A stretch of 64,000 nucleotides of DNA. Origin: DASUPK01 sp963800285. Its GTDB lineage: Bacteria; Actinomycetota; Thermoleophilia; Solirubrobacterales; 70-9. Position 1 is the stretch's first letter. Every line of letters begins with the position of its first letter. The position numbers and the translations under genes are program-made. The stretch is from NCBI GenBank assembly GCA_963800285.1, contig CAWDAL010000015.1, forward strand, positions 62,001 through 126,000, given 5' to 3'. The notes under the pieces were generated by a model. The model had not been told where the DNA came from. It made no database searches and was given only the letters and a program-made list of their open reading frames with translations. Below are positions 53,556 to 60,954 of the stretch, in pieces.

Positions 53556-55712
53556 TCAGCCGTCGGCCTCCCCGGTGGCGACCCTCCGGGGCAGGGAGGG
53601 CTCCACGCGGAGCAGGCGAGCGGGCCAAGAGGGTAGCCACCAGTTCCAGCGGCCCATCAGCGAGATCACCGCGGGCACGATCAGCGCCCTGATGATCGTC
53701 GCGTCGATCAGGATCCCGGCGGCCAGGCCGGTCGCGAACATCTTCACGCTGGTGTCCGGTCCCGACGCCATCGAGGTGAACGCCAGGAACAGGATCAGCG
53801 CGGCGCTGGTCACCAGCCTGCCGGTTCGCCCGATTCCCTGGACGACTGCGATGTCCGTCGACCCGGTGCGGTCGTACTCCTCCCGCATCCGGGAGAGGAT
53901 GAACACCTCGTAGTCCATCGAGAGGCCGAACAGGAAGGCGAAGATGATCAGAGGCATCCACGACTGGATGGAGCCGGTCGCCTGGATGCCCCAGATCGCA
54001 TCCGAGCCGTGCCCGTCCTGCCAGACCAGGACCAGCACGCCCCAGGCGGCCGCGACGCTGAGGATGTTCAGGATGATCGCCTTCAGCGGCAGCAGCAGGG
54101 AGCGGAACGCCCTCGCCAGCAGGATGAACGTCGTGATCGCGATCAGGGCGATCATCAGCGGGAAGCTGCCGTAGACGGCGTCGATGAAGTCCTGGTTCGC
54201 GGCTGGACCGCCGCCCACCCGGACTCCGGGGCCGGCCGAGTGGGCCGTGTCCCGGGCGCCGTTCAGCGTGTCGTGTCCCTCGGAGGTGCCGCTGTCGGGG
54301 ACCGGGATCGCCTCGACGATGTGGGTCCCGCCTCGGTTCCAGTCGGGCCCACTCGGTGCGACCGCACCGTGGATGCCGTCGACCTTGTTGAGGTCCGCGG
54401 CGACCGTGGCGGCGTCGGCGTTGCCTTCGACGAGGATCTCGTGCGGCAGGATCGACCCTTCGCCGATCCCGGCGCTCTCGAGCTGCTTCAGCCCCTGCTC
54501 GGCGGGACCGCTCTTGGCGATCGTGTTCGCGTCGGCGGCTCCGAGCTGCAGGTTGGTCGCCGCCAGGGCCAGCGCCAGGATCACAGCCATGCCGGCGCCC
54601 GCGGCGACCCACCGCCGCCGCGAGACGATCTGGGCCCAGCGGGTCCAGGCGCGGCTCGCCTTGTCGTCGGTGCGGCGGTGGGGCCAGTCCAGCTTCGGCC
54701 CGGCCTTCGCCAGGATCACCGGCAGCAGCGTGATCGCCACCAGGGTCGAGACCAGCGGGATCAGCATTCCGCCGTAGCCCATCGAACGCAGGAACGGCAG
54801 CGGCAGCGCGATCAGCGCCAGCAGTCCGATGGCGACCGTGATGCCGCTGAAGACCACGGCGCGGCCCGCCGTCTCCATCGCCCGCTGCACGGCCTCGTCA
54901 CCCTCGTGCCCGTGGGTGCGCTCCTCGCGCCAGCGTGAGACCACCAGCAGCGAGTAGTCGATCGCCACGCCCAACCCGACGAGTGCAACCAGGAACTGGA
55001 CGATCGGCGAGACGTCGGTGAAGGTCGTCAGACCAAGGAGAAGCAGGAACGTGGTCATGATCGAGCAGATCGCCATCCCAATGGGGACGATCGCCAGGAA
55101 TGAGGCGAACACGAACGCGAGCACGATCAGTGCGCCGAAGCCGCCGAGCAGGGCCTCGACCAGCACTCCCGGCCCGTCGCCGCCCCCGGTGGACTGCTGG
55201 AGTGCGTCGAAGCCGGTGACGTGCACCGGCGCTCCGGCAACGGTCGAGCCTGCCACAGCGTTCTTTACATCCTTGGCCGCGTCAGGGTTGTCACCGAAGC
55301 TCGAATTGGGATCGGGCTTCGGATAGACGATTGCGAAGGTCGTGTGGCCATCGTCCGAGACGAATGCCTTGTCGCCGGTCGACGCATAGGAAGCGACCCG
55401 AGAACCGGGCAGCGTCTTGGCGAGTGTGTCGTCGAGCTTGTTCAGGTCGCTCTTCACCTGCGGCGAGTCGACCGATTGCCCGTCGGGGATCGTCACGACC
55501 GGCAGCAGGGGAGAGGTGTCCCCGCCCGTTCCGTTGTACTTGGCCGCGATCGCCTCGTTCGTCTCCCACCCCTCCTTGTTGGGCACGGAGAACTTCTGGT
55601 CGAGCGCCCTGCTCGCGGGCCCTGCGGCCATGACCCCGGCGATCGTCAGCAGGATCCACGAGATGACGACCGTTTTCTTGTGGGCCAGTACCCAACGGGT
55701 GAGTGATGCCAC
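53556..55712 (-). CDS. MMPL/RND family transporter (second copy)
   Basis: 718 residues from ATG 55712. Two RND halves with about 12 helices; first-half motif GVAIDYSLLVVSRWREERTHGHEGDEAV and second-half FLFGLSMDYEVFILSRMREEYDRTGSTDIAV. Large loops, residues 35-200 and about 370-530, face the outside. It starts 265 bp from the divergent DUF4242 gene; a TetR operator pair (55914-55954) lies in that gap, so this transporter may be induced along with that gene. Substrate unknown. Confidence 0.93.
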   Translation of the reverse strand: MASLTRWVLAHKKTVVISWILLTIAGVMAAGPASRALDQKFSVPNKEGWETNEAIAAKYNGTGGDTSPLLPVVTIPDGQSVDSPQVKSDLNKLDDTLAKTLPGSRVASYASTGDKAFVSDDGHTTFAIVYPKPDPNSSFGDNPDAAKDVKNAVAGSTVAGAPVHVTGFDALQQSTGGGDGPGVLVEALLGGFGALIVLAFVFASFLAIVPIGMAICSIMTTFLLLLGLTTFTDVSPIVQFLVALVGLGVAIDYSLLVVSRWREERTHGHEGDEAVQRAMETAGRAVVFSGITVAIGLLALIALPLPFLRSMGYGGMLIPLVSTLVAITLLPVILAKAGPKLDWPHRRTDDKASRAWTRWAQIVSRRRWVAAGAGMAVILALALAATNLQLGAADANTIAKSGPAEQGLKQLESAGIGEGSILPHEILVEGNADAATVAADLNKVDGIHGAVAPSGPDWNRGGTHIVEAIPVPDSGTSEGHDTLNGARDTAHSAGPGVRVGGGPAANQDFIDAVYGSFPLMIALIAITTFILLARAFRSLLLPLKAIILNILSVAAAWGVLVLVWQDGHGSDAIWGIQATGSIQSWMPLIIFAFLFGLSMDYEVFILSRMREEYDRTGSTDIAVVQGIGRTGRLVTSAALILFLAFTSMASGPDTSVKMFATGLAAGILIDATIIRALIVPAVISLMGRWNWWLPSWPARLLRVEPSLPRRVATGEADG

Positions 55713-55913
55713 GAGGTTCCTCCTGTGTGTTGATTGGTCGGTGTCTCTTGAGACGGTTGCGAAGTCGCAGAATGGACGCCGCGCGTCTCACCTTCAATTG
55801 GGGATGACCCTTATTCAGCCCCAAACTCATCTCTAGGTGTGTGACGGCTTAACGCCACGGGCCGTGACAGGTCGCGAACCAGGGGAACGCCGCTGGCCGC
55901 CCACCCCTAAAGC

Positions 55914-55954
55914 ACGATCGGTCGTACTTCTGTAGAGTTCGCACGACCGTTCGT
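55914..55954. promoter_or_regulatory. Two TetR operator half-palindromes (ACGA-N4-TCGT)
   Basis: ACGATCGGTCGT (55914-55925) and ACGACCGTTCGT (55943-55954) are near-identical 12-bp sites with 29-bp centre spacing, between the MMPL and DUF4242 genes. A 14-base segment of the first (AGCACGATCGGTCG) recurs exactly at 57008-57021 in front of the nearby tetR gene, so one regulator probably binds all three. Confidence 0.68.
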
Positions 55955-55976
55955 TCTAAATAGGAAGGTGGCAGCA

Positions 55977-56303
55977 ATGATGATGAGTAGCCCCAACGCA
56001 ATGCAGATGTACGCGATCCGGCGCAAGAACGCCTGGTCCTCGGCCGAGGAGCTGGAGCAGGTCGCGGCCCGCTCCAAGCAGGTCGCTGACGAGGAGTTCC
56101 CGACGGACGTCCGCTGGATCCGCAGCTACGTGATCGCGGAGGAGGACGGCACCCTCGGCACCGTCTGCATCTATCAGGCGGTCAGCCCGAACGCGATTCG
56201 CAGTCACGCCCAGCGCGTCGGCATGCCCGCGGACGAGATCTGGGCCGTGGCCGACACCGTCGTGATCCGGCCCGACCCCGTGGAGGAGCCGGTCGCATCG
56301 TGA
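55977..56303 (+). CDS. DUF4242 (SCO4226-like, nickel-binding family) protein
   Basis: 108 residues from ATG 55977, chosen because GGAAGGTGG stands at proper ribosome-binding distance; GTG 55968 would add three. The pattern SAEELEQVAARSKQVADEEFPTDVRWIRSYVIAEEDGTLGTVCIYQA and AIRSHAQRVGMPADEIWAV matches the DUF4242 ferredoxin-like fold, which in known cases binds Ni. No His-rich ligand cluster is obvious here apart from one His (SHAQ). It is controlled by operators at 55914-55954 and ends at a hairpin facing the tetR gene. Confidence 0.87.
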   Translation: MMMSSPNAMQMYAIRRKNAWSSAEELEQVAARSKQVADEEFPTDVRWIRSYVIAEEDGTLGTVCIYQAVSPNAIRSHAQRVGMPADEIWAVADTVVIRPDPVEEPVAS

Positions 56304-56309
56304 CCTGAC

Positions 56310-56344
56310 GGGCGGCGGGCGGCACCGCGGTCCGCCCGCCGTCC
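56310..56344. terminator. Bidirectional hairpin between DUF4242 and tetR
   Basis: CGGCGGGCGG (56313-56322) pairs perfectly with CCGCCCGCCG (56332-56341); three further pairs (one G.T) extend it, and a small ACC/GGT dyad sits in the loop. It lies between the two convergent genes and lacks a T-run. Confidence 0.6.
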
Positions 56345-56353
56345 TTGGGGGTC

Positions 56354-56995
56354 CTAGGCCTTCGCGGCCTCCAGCCTGCGCTTGATGGCCCGCCGGCCCC
56401 GCCTGATCGGCTCCGGGTTCTGGGCGACGGCGAACTGGGTGTTCGCGAGCAGCAGGGAGCTCTCGAGCTCGAAGGCGAGCTGTTCCGGATCCTCGGCCTT
56501 GTCGAGATCACCCTCGCGCTGGGCGTCGCGCACCGCGTCCTCGAGTCGCCCGAGCCAGTCCTGCAGGAACGCCAGCAGGCGATCGCGGACGGCGCCCGGC
56601 TGCATGCTCACCTCGACCAGCACCGTGGCGAAGAAGCAGCCGCCCGGGAAGGTCTTCGCCTCGACGTAGTCGAGATACGCCTCGGGCAGCGTGCGGAGCC
56701 GCTCGAGGCCGCTCGTCGCCTGCGCCGCCCGGTCGAGCACCTGCTCCTTGAAGATCTCGTCGGCGGTTTCGACCGTCGCCAGCTGGAGCTCCTCCTTCGA
56801 GCCGAAATGGGCGAACAGGCCGCTCTTGCTCATTCCGACCTCGTCGGCGAGGTGGCCCAGAGAGAGCCCGCCGATGCCCTCCACGGTCGCCAGGCGCGCG
56901 GCCTCGTCGAGGATCGCGCGGCGGCTGCGCTCGCCGTCGCTGCGCCGGCGGCGCTGTCCGCGTGAGCTCTTCGGCTTGGCGGCCGTTCTGGCCAT
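56354..56995 (-). CDS. TetR/AcrR family regulator (adjacent to DUF4242 and MMPL)
   Basis: 213 residues. A basic 20-residue lead, then the TetR domain: RAILDEAARLATVEGIGGLSLGHLADEVGMSKSGLFAHFGSKEELQLATVETA. The C-terminal part (KTFPGGCFFATVLVEVSMQPGAVRD) resembles the TetR_C_11 ligand domain. The gene is preceded by a 22-bp palindrome (57005-57026) that shares a 14-mer with the operator in front of the DUF4242 and MMPL genes, so it likely controls itself and them. The upstream acyl-CoA dehydrogenase gene lies on the same strand. Confidence 0.93.
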   Translation of the reverse strand: MARTAAKPKSSRGQRRRRSDGERSRRAILDEAARLATVEGIGGLSLGHLADEVGMSKSGLFAHFGSKEELQLATVETADEIFKEQVLDRAAQATSGLERLRTLPEAYLDYVEAKTFPGGCFFATVLVEVSMQPGAVRDRLLAFLQDWLGRLEDAVRDAQREGDLDKAEDPEQLAFELESSLLLANTQFAVAQNPEPIRRGRRAIKRRLEAAKA

Positions 56996-57004
56996 TCCAC
57001 CTAA

Positions 57005-57026
57005 GTTAGCACGATCGGTCGCTAAC
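57005..57026. promoter_or_regulatory. TetR operator at its own promoter
   Basis: GTTAGC (57005-57010) and GCTAAC (57021-57026) are perfect 6-bp arms around ACGATCGGTC. The segment AGCACGATCGGTCG is repeated exactly at 55911-55924. The site begins 10 bp upstream of the TetR start codon, so it should block transcription of tetR when occupied. Confidence 0.68.
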
Positions 57027-57034
57027 TCTCGGGG

Positions 57035-58213
57035 TTACAACCCGAGCTGCTTGCCCAGGATCTCCTTCATCACCTCATCCGTGCCGCCGCCGATCGGCCC
57101 CAGCCGGGCGTCGCGGTAGGCGCGCTCGACGCCGTACTCGCGCATGTAGCCGTAGCCGCCGTGGATCTGGATCGCCTCGTCGGCGACCTCGCACATCGCG
57201 CGCTGGGTGAAGAGCTTCGCCTGGGTCACCTGGCGGAGGGTGTCCTCGCCGGCCGCGAACCTCCGGAGGCAGTCGTAGGTGATCGCCCGGCCGACCTCGA
57301 TCTTCACCGACATCTCGGCGAACTTGTGCCGGATCGCCTGGAAGCGGCCGATCGGGCGCCCGAACGCCTCCCGCTCCTTGGCGTAGGCCAGGGTCTGCTC
57401 GAAGACCCTCTGCATGCCGCCGACGGCGCCCAGCGCCATGGTCAGCCGTTCCCACTGGAAGTTGGCCATGATCAGCCTGAAGCCCTCGTTCTCCTCGCCG
57501 AGCAGGTTCTCCTCGGGGACCTCGACGTCGGTGAAGGAGAGCTCGCCGGTGTCGGAGGCGTGCCAGCCCATCTTCTCCAGCTTGGAGACGACCTCGTAGC
57601 CGGGCATGTCGCGCTCGAGGACGAGGAACGAGATGCCGTGGTGGCCACCCTCCTGCGTGGTCCTGCACGCGCAGACGAGGAAGTCCGCGCGCACTCCGTT
57701 GGTGATGAAGGTCTTCGAGCCGTTGACGACGTAGCCGCCGTCCACCTTCTTCGCGGTGGTCCGGAGCGAGGCGACGTCGGAGCCCGCGCCCGGCTCGGTG
57801 ATACCGAGGGCGCCGACGAGCTCGCCCTTGATCCCCGGAACGAGCCAGCGCTGCTTCTGCACCTCGGTGCCGAACTTCCAGATCGGCGGCATCGCGATCT
57901 CGGCGTGCGCTCCGAGCCCGGCGGCGACTCCGCCGCTGCCGCCGGAGCGCGAGAGCTCCTCGACCCAGACCGCGTCGTGGACGTAGTCGCCGCCCTGGCC
58001 GCCGTACTCCGTCTCGAACTTGAGCCCGAGGAAGCCGAGCTCGCCGCAGCGGCTGTAGAGCTCGCGCGGGAACTCGCGCGCCTCCTCCCACTCGTCGACG
58101 TGCGGCGCGATCTCGTTCGTGACGAAGCGGCGCACCGACTCCCGGAGCTCCTCGTGCTCGTCCGTGAAGGGCGGTAGCGGCGCACGCCGGCCGGTGTCCT
58201 TGATGACGCTCAC
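57035..58213 (-). CDS. Acyl-CoA dehydrogenase
   Basis: 392 residues from GTG 58213, in a GTGA overlap with the SnoaL-like gene. FAD-dependent dehydrogenase: ALGITEPGAGSDVASLRTTAK (active-site loop), NGSKTFITNG, and C-terminal AIQIHGGYGYMREYGVERAYRDARLGPIGGGTDEVMKEILG, where the E in GGTDEV sits at the usual C-terminal position. It oxidises an acyl-CoA in the first step of beta-oxidation; chain length unknown. A 52-base stretch is identical to one in the other acyl-CoA dehydrogenase gene (59836-59887). Confidence 0.95.
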   Translation of the reverse strand: MSVIKDTGRRAPLPPFTDEHEELRESVRRFVTNEIAPHVDEWEEAREFPRELYSRCGELGFLGLKFETEYGGQGGDYVHDAVWVEELSRSGGSGGVAAGLGAHAEIAMPPIWKFGTEVQKQRWLVPGIKGELVGALGITEPGAGSDVASLRTTAKKVDGGYVVNGSKTFITNGVRADFLVCACRTTQEGGHHGISFLVLERDMPGYEVVSKLEKMGWHASDTGELSFTDVEVPEENLLGEENEGFRLIMANFQWERLTMALGAVGGMQRVFEQTLAYAKEREAFGRPIGRFQAIRHKFAEMSVKIEVGRAITYDCLRRFAAGEDTLRQVTQAKLFTQRAMCEVADEAIQIHGGYGYMREYGVERAYRDARLGPIGGGTDEVMKEILGKQLGL

Positions 58214-58656
58214 TGCTTCGCCCTGCTCTTCGGGGGCTTCCAGTCCTCCAGCATCGTGTAGCCGCGCCCGGCGTGGTCGAAGCCGAGCAGGTCCCCCTGC
58301 GGGTTCTTCTTCCCCCCGTGGTGGTAGGCGCGGACCTCGGCGATCTTGCCGTCGCGGAACCGGAACCACTCGGTGCCGCGGTCGAGGCGCTTCTCGCCGG
58401 ACTTCGGGTCGCGCCAGGTCATGGTCCATTCGATCACGGCCTCGTCGCCCTGCTCGATGCCGTGCTCGATGTACCACTGGCCGTCGATCCTGTTCACGCC
58501 CATCTCGGAGTTCTGGCCGATTCGCTCGGCGCCCTCGTGAGGGCCGAGACGCGTGTAGTAGTGGACGGCGTCTTGGGTGAAGTGGGAGGCGACCAGCTCG
58601 GCGTCGCCGGTGTTGAGCGCGTCGTAGTAGGAGCGAATGTGGTCGAGGTTGCTCAT
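58210..58656 (-). CDS. SnoaL-like / NTF2-fold protein
   Basis: 148 residues. HIRSYYDALNTGDAELVASHFTQDAVHYYTRLGPHEGAERI is the SnoaL-like opening; EWTMTWRDPKSGEKRLDRGTEWFRFRDGKIAEVRAYHHG contains the barrel strands. It ends by overlapping the dehydrogenase start, so the two are translationally coupled. Probable role in the same lipid pathway, for instance binding or isomerising an intermediate; unproven. Divergent from the YCII gene at 58762. Confidence 0.83.
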   Translation of the reverse strand: MSNLDHIRSYYDALNTGDAELVASHFTQDAVHYYTRLGPHEGAERIGQNSEMGVNRIDGQWYIEHGIEQGDEAVIEWTMTWRDPKSGEKRLDRGTEWFRFRDGKIAEVRAYHHGGKKNPQGDLLGFDHAGRGYTMLEDWKPPKSRAKQ

Positions 58657-58685
58657 GTGGCTCTCGTTATATCCGCTGGCGAGAA

Positions 58686-58712
58686 TGTCGACCCGGGTCT
58701 CGGGGGTTCGTC
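58686..58712 (+). promoter_or_regulatory. ECF42-type promoter of first YCII gene
   Basis: -35 TGTCGA (58686-58691), 17-base spacer, -10 CGTC (58709-58712), with 49 bp to the ATG at 58762. A second YCII gene has the same spacing and a shared 13-mer GTTCGTCGTTAGG. The motif is the one described for ECF42 sigma factors, whose targets are DGPF/YCII genes. The sigma gene itself is not in the window. Confidence 0.65.
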
Positions 58713-58761
58713 GTTAGGGTGAAACGCGGCGAGTCCGCCGCGCGAGACGAGGAGGCGAGAG

Positions 58762-59115
58762 ATGAAGTTCATGGTGTCCCTGATCACCGACGGAACAGGG
58801 ATGGAGGGGATGACGCCCGAGGAGCGCCAGGAGGCGGGCGAGCGGATGATGGCGTTCATGGGTGAGATCCAGGAGGCCGGCGTGCTCACGGATCCCGGTG
58901 CGGCGCTCGGGCCGAGCGCCAGCGCCCGGACGCTTCGCCGCAAGAGCGGGAAGCTCGTGGTCACCGACGGCCCGTTCGCCGAGAGCAAGGAGCAGATCGC
59001 CGGCTACATGGTCCTCGAGTGCAAGGACCTCGACGAGGCCGCTGGCTGGGCCGAGAAGCTCCCGGTGCGCGGGGGCGCGATCGAGGTTCGCCCGATCGCC
59101 GAGCGGCCCGGGTAG
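58762..59115 (+). CDS. YCII-related protein (DGPF family), first copy
   Basis: 117 residues from ATG 58762, preceded by GAGGAGGCGAG. The core signature is GKLVVTDGPFAESKEQIAGYMVLECKDLDEAAGWAEKLP, the DGPF motif, and FMVSLITDGTGMEGMTPEER opens the fold. YCII-like proteins are ferredoxin-fold and often controlled by ECF sigma factors; their biochemical function is unknown. The ECF42-like promoter at 58686-58712 supports this. Confidence 0.92.
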   Translation: MKFMVSLITDGTGMEGMTPEERQEAGERMMAFMGEIQEAGVLTDPGAALGPSASARTLRRKSGKLVVTDGPFAESKEQIAGYMVLECKDLDEAAGWAEKLPVRGGAIEVRPIAERPG

Positions 59116-59140
59116 TCGATCTGGCTGCTGCCCGTTCGTC
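59114..59140 (+). promoter_or_regulatory. ECF42-type promoter of second YCII gene
   Basis: -35 AGTCGA (59114-59119; one mismatch to TGTCGA), 17-base spacer, -10 CGTC (59137-59140), and 49 bp to the ATG at 59190. The leader contains a GCGGC/GCCGC hairpin, as does the first copy (GCGGCG/CGCCGC). Matches the arrangement at 58686-58712. Confidence 0.6.
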
Positions 59141-59189
59141 GTTAGGTTGAATGCGGCGAAAGGCGCCGCATGAGATCAAGGAGGAAGAG

Positions 59190-59579
59190 ATGAAGTACCT
59201 GCTCGCTTTCGTCCGGGATCAGGACCGGATGTACGGAAACGCCGAGGACACGAAGGCGGGAATGGCCGCCTGGAACGAGTTCAATCGGGAGGCGTCCGAG
59301 GCCGGCGTGATCGTCGCCAACGAGGCGCTCGAGCTGCCGGAGACCGCCAAGACCGTGCGCGTCACGGAAGACAGCCACACCATCACGGACGGACCCTTCG
59401 CGGAGACCAAAGAGCAACTGGGCGGCTTCTGCCTGATCGACGTCGAGGGCCTCGATGAGGCGATCGCCTGGGCCAAGAAGGTCCCGCTGCGTCCCGACAG
59501 CTCCATCGAGGTGCGGGCGGTCAAGGACCTCACGCCCTACGGGTACGAGGACGTGGGCGTGGCCCGGGCGAGGGCCTAG
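59190..59579 (+). CDS. YCII-related protein (DGPF family), second copy
   Basis: 129 residues from ATG 59190, with a strong AAGGAGG ribosome-binding site; a longer frame to 59151 is less likely. The DGPF signature is ITDGPFAETKEQLGGFCLIDVEGLDEAIAWAKKVP; MKYLLAFVRDQDRMYGNAEDTK begins the fold. It is a paralogue of the preceding gene, with its own matching promoter rather than an operon link. Its stop overlaps the convergent acyl-CoA dehydrogenase by four bases. Confidence 0.92.
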   Translation: MKYLLAFVRDQDRMYGNAEDTKAGMAAWNEFNREASEAGVIVANEALELPETAKTVRVTEDSHTITDGPFAETKEQLGGFCLIDVEGLDEAIAWAKKVPLRPDSSIEVRAVKDLTPYGYEDVGVARARA

Positions 59580-60784
59580 AGCCCGTAGCTCCGCCCGATC
59601 ACCTCGAGCATGACCTCGTCTGTGCCGGCGCCGATCCGGTTGAGGCGGGCGTCGCGATACGCCCGCTCCACCTCGTACTCCTTCATGTAGCCGTACCCGC
59701 CGTGGATCTGGATCGCGTCGTCGCAGACCTCCTCGATGATCCGTGAGGCGTAGAGCTTGGCCTGGGTGATCTCGCGGACGGGGTACTCGCCGTTGGCGAA
59801 GCGCCAGGCGGTCGCGTAGACCATCTGCTTGGCGGCCTCGATCTTCACCGACATCTCGGCGAACTTGTGCCGGATCGCCTGGAAGCGCCCGATCGGCCGG
59901 CCGAAGGCCTCGCGCTCCTTGGCGTACTCGAGGGTGCGGTCGAAGACGCGCTCCGCGCCCGAGACGCAGCCGATCGCGGCGACCAGCCGCTCGCCCTGGA
60001 GCTCCCAGCTGATGTGGTAGAAGCCCTTGCCCTCCTGGCCGAGGAGGTTCTCCGCCGGGACGCGGACGTCCTGGAAGGAGAGCTCGCCGGTGTCCGAAGC
60101 GTGCATCCCCATCTTCTCCAGCTTGCGGGAGACGGAGAAGCCCTCGGTCTCCTTGCCTGCGGAGTCGCGAATGTCGACGATGAACAGGCTGATGCCGTCG
60201 TGCCCGGCGTCCGGATCGGTCTTGGCGACCAGGACGATGTAGTTCGCGCGCAGGGCGTTGGTGATGAAGATCTTCGAGCCGTTGATCACCCACTCATCGC
60301 CGTCGCGCTTGGCCGTGGTCCGGATCCCGGCGACGTCGGAACCGGCGCCGGGCTCGGTGATGCCGAGGGAGCTGATCAGCTCGCCCTTGATGGAGGGGAC
60401 CAGGTAGCGCTGCTTCTGGTCCTCGGTGCCGAGCAGGTGGATCGGCGGCGTGGCCATGTCGGTGTGGACGGCCATCCCCATGTTGAGCCCGCCGCAGCCC
60501 GAGTAGCTCATCGCGTCGGCGCGGACCAGCGAGTAGTAGTAGTCGCCGCCCTGGCCGCCGTACTCCTCGGGGTAGCAGAGGCCGATGTAGCCGAGCTCGC
60601 CGGCGCGGTGCAGAACGGAGTCGGGCCAGAGGTTCTCCTCCCACTCGAAGCGGTGGGAGGTGAGCTCCTTCAGGACCCACGAGCGCATCGACTCGCGCAG
60701 CTCCTCGTGCTCGTCCGTGAAGATGAAGTGCTTGCGGGAGGCGCCGTGATCGGGCTTGATGACGCCGGAAGTCGCGGTGGCCAC
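59576..60784 (-). CDS. Acyl-CoA dehydrogenase (second copy)
   Basis: 402 residues from ATG 60784. FAD-dependent: SLGITEPGAGSDVAGIRTTAKRDGDEWVINGSKIFITN, and AIQIHGGYGYMKEYEVERAYRDARLNRIGAGTDEVMLEV. A large central part matches the first dehydrogenase (57.0-58.2 kb), including the 52-base identical stretch. An imperfect operator (60851-60864) lies 67 bp upstream and may control it and the divergent P450. Part of beta-oxidation of an unspecified acyl-CoA. Confidence 0.95.
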   Translation of the reverse strand: MATATSGVIKPDHGASRKHFIFTDEHEELRESMRSWVLKELTSHRFEWEENLWPDSVLHRAGELGYIGLCYPEEYGGQGGDYYYSLVRADAMSYSGCGGLNMGMAVHTDMATPPIHLLGTEDQKQRYLVPSIKGELISSLGITEPGAGSDVAGIRTTAKRDGDEWVINGSKIFITNALRANYIVLVAKTDPDAGHDGISLFIVDIRDSAGKETEGFSVSRKLEKMGMHASDTGELSFQDVRVPAENLLGQEGKGFYHISWELQGERLVAAIGCVSGAERVFDRTLEYAKEREAFGRPIGRFQAIRHKFAEMSVKIEAAKQMVYATAWRFANGEYPVREITQAKLYASRIIEEVCDDAIQIHGGYGYMKEYEVERAYRDARLNRIGAGTDEVMLEVIGRSYGL

Positions 60785-60850
60785 TCAGGTTCTCCTTGTC
60801 CTCGAGGGTGGAGTCCGGGCTGGTCGAAGCCGCCCGTGACAAAGTGAATG

Positions 60851-60864
60851 GTAGGACTTCCTAC
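60851..60864. promoter_or_regulatory. GTAGGA-CT-TCCTAC dyad upstream of acyl-CoA dehydrogenase
   Basis: Perfect 6-bp arms with a 2-base centre, in the 170-bp gap between the acyl-CoA dehydrogenase (minus) and the P450 (plus). It is 67 bp from the dehydrogenase ATG. A regulator operator is plausible, but none is encoded nearby and I cannot name the family. Confidence 0.35.
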
Positions 60865-60954
60865 TTCTTACTTCAACCGCAAGGTTCTTCCCAAAACGAG
60901 ATGCGGAGTTTTCCTGATGTGCAGGTGGATTTCGCTCTCTAGCCTTCCGCCGGG

